NCBI GenBank assembly: GCA_020724185.1
Contig: DYHL01000158.1
Coordinates: 1 to 6,411, forward strand
DNA from: Candidatus Nitrosymbiomonas sp.
GTDB lineage: Bacteria > Sysuimicrobiota > Sysuimicrobiia > Sysuimicrobiales > Humicultoraceae
Reading direction: 5' to 3'
Length of the DNA: 6,411 nt
This document shows, piece by piece, positions 5,547 to 6,411 of this stretch; positions within the stretch are counted from its first letter, which is position 1; every line of letters begins with the position of its first letter. Below the pieces are notes generated by a model. The model was not told the origin of the DNA and searched no databases. It saw only the letters and a program-made list of their open reading frames with translations. The position numbers and the translations under genes were made by a program.

Positions 5547-6411
5547 TGCGGATGCGACCGGCCACGATTCGCCACCCGGTGCTCGCCACCCTGGCCGCGG
5601 GCTGGATCGCCATGGTGGCAGCGAGCATCACCTACCGGGACGCCCTCTGGTTCCGCTACTACGTCGTGGATCTCGTCTGGCTGCAGTACCTGTTCCTGGT
5701 GCTTGCCATCTTCGGTGGCGCCGTGCTGCTGCTCGGCGTGGCGACCCGCCGCCCGGCGGCGGGTCGTTGGTCCATTCCTCCGTCGGTGAGCATCATCATC
5801 CCCGCTAAGGACGAGGTCTGCGTCATCGAGGGTTCGGTGCGCTCTGCCTGTGCCCAGGCCTACGACGGCGAGATCGAGGTGATCGTCGTGGACGATCACT
5901 CGACCGACGGCACGCGCGAGTTGATCGAGAGCCTTCAGGCCGAGCTGCCGGTCAAGGTGGTGCAGACCGTGCCAGGGAGCATCGGAAAGGCCGCGGCGCT
6001 GCAGGTTGGGATTGCGCAGAGCCGGGGCACGCTCCTGGCGGTCTTTGACTCCGACGCGAGGCTGGGTACGGACGTGATCGCGCAGATGGTCCCGCACCTG
6101 GCCGACCCGCGCACCGGCGCCGTGCAGGGCCGCAGGCTGGTGCACAATCCCTTCCGCAACTGGCTGACGCGCGTGCAGGCCGACGAGTACCGCGTGTTCC
6201 AGACGCTGCTACAGCGGGCGCGGCAGGCCGTGGGCGCCTTCGTCTGCCTGGCCGGCAACGGCCTGATCGTGAAGCGCGAGGCCCTGGAGGACGTCGGCGG
6301 CTGGAACGAGGAGGCCCTGACCGAGGACATTGACCTGAGCGTGCGGCTGGCGCTGCGTGGGTGGGAGATCCGGTACTGCTACGAGGCAGAGGTGTGGGAG
6401 GAGGGGGTCGT
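5546..6411 (+). CDS. Membrane-anchored family 2 glycosyltransferase, 3' end outside the window
   Basis: The frame opens at ATG 5546 and runs off the window after 288 codons. It would transfer a sugar from a nucleotide-sugar donor to a growing polysaccharide or lipid acceptor at the inner face of the membrane. Two hydrophobic segments (about 11-29 and 39-66) precede a GT-A domain that starts VSIIIPAKDE (81-90). Catalytic motifs are VVDDHSTDGT (114-123), the metal-binding FDSDA (167-171), the acceptor-site AGNGLIVKREAL (236-247) and the general base TED (259-261) in LTEDIDLSVRLALRGW. The layout resembles processive BcsA/IcaA/NodC-like synthases; a Q-x-x-R-W motif and further helices would be expected just past the edge. 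The ATG overlaps the mtnA stop (TGATG) with GGGAG at 5535-5539, so it is translationally coupled. A second in-frame ATG is at 5552. The polymer made is unknown. Confidence 0.9.
   Translation, partial: MRMRPATIRHPVLATLAAGWIAMVAASITYRDALWFRYYVVDLVWLQYLFLVLAIFGGAVLLLGVATRRPAAGRWSIPPSVSIIIPAKDEVCVIEGSVRSACAQAYDGEIEVIVVDDHSTDGTRELIESLQAELPVKVVQTVPGSIGKAAALQVGIAQSRGTLLAVFDSDARLGTDVIAQMVPHLADPRTGAVQGRRLVHNPFRNWLTRVQADEYRVFQTLLQRARQAVGAFVCLAGNGLIVKREALEDVGGWNEEALTEDIDLSVRLALRGWEIRYCYEAEVWEEGV

Overview
The window is a G+C-rich (roughly two thirds by eye), densely packed bacterial stretch. All eight recognisable genes lie on the + strand with short gaps or overlaps, so it reads as one long operon or two abutting ones. 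A SepF-type division protein and a ylmD-ylmE-sepF gene order point to a SepF-using lineage, such as Firmicutes-like, Chloroflexota, Armatimonadota or a related candidate phylum. I cannot name the organism from the sequence alone.

Positions 2-2491 hold an ABC importer of the phosphonate (Phn) family in the order binding protein (phnD, 5' end outside the window), ATPase (phnC), permease (phnE). A strong hairpin sits in the 77-base phnD-phnC gap. The permease is about 100 residues longer than usual because an Ig-like, IPT/TIG-resembling domain is inserted in the outward-facing loop after its first membrane helix. This is the most unusual protein feature here. No phosphonate-degrading gene is visible in the window, so the true substrate is open.

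Positions 2492-4456 hold a conserved 'ylm' module: pgeF/ylmD (peptidoglycan editing), yggS/ylmE (pyridoxal phosphate homeostasis) and sepF/ylmF (FtsZ membrane anchor). In many Gram-positive genomes this module follows ftsZ; here it follows the importer. The starts of pgeF and yggS are ambiguous and sepF is an unusually compact version.

Positions 4494-6411 hold an MtnA-family isomerase (methionine salvage or a related 5-deoxypentose pathway). A membrane-anchored family 2 glycosyltransferase overlaps its stop codon and runs off the right edge. The cell-envelope theme (pgeF, sepF, glycosyltransferase) is interspersed with housekeeping salvage genes. I see no mobile element, CRISPR array, tRNA, rRNA or clearly new multi-gene system. 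The points worth checking are the permease insertion, the intergenic hairpin, the non-canonical start candidates, the relocated ylm module and the altered residues at the MtnA catalytic cysteine.
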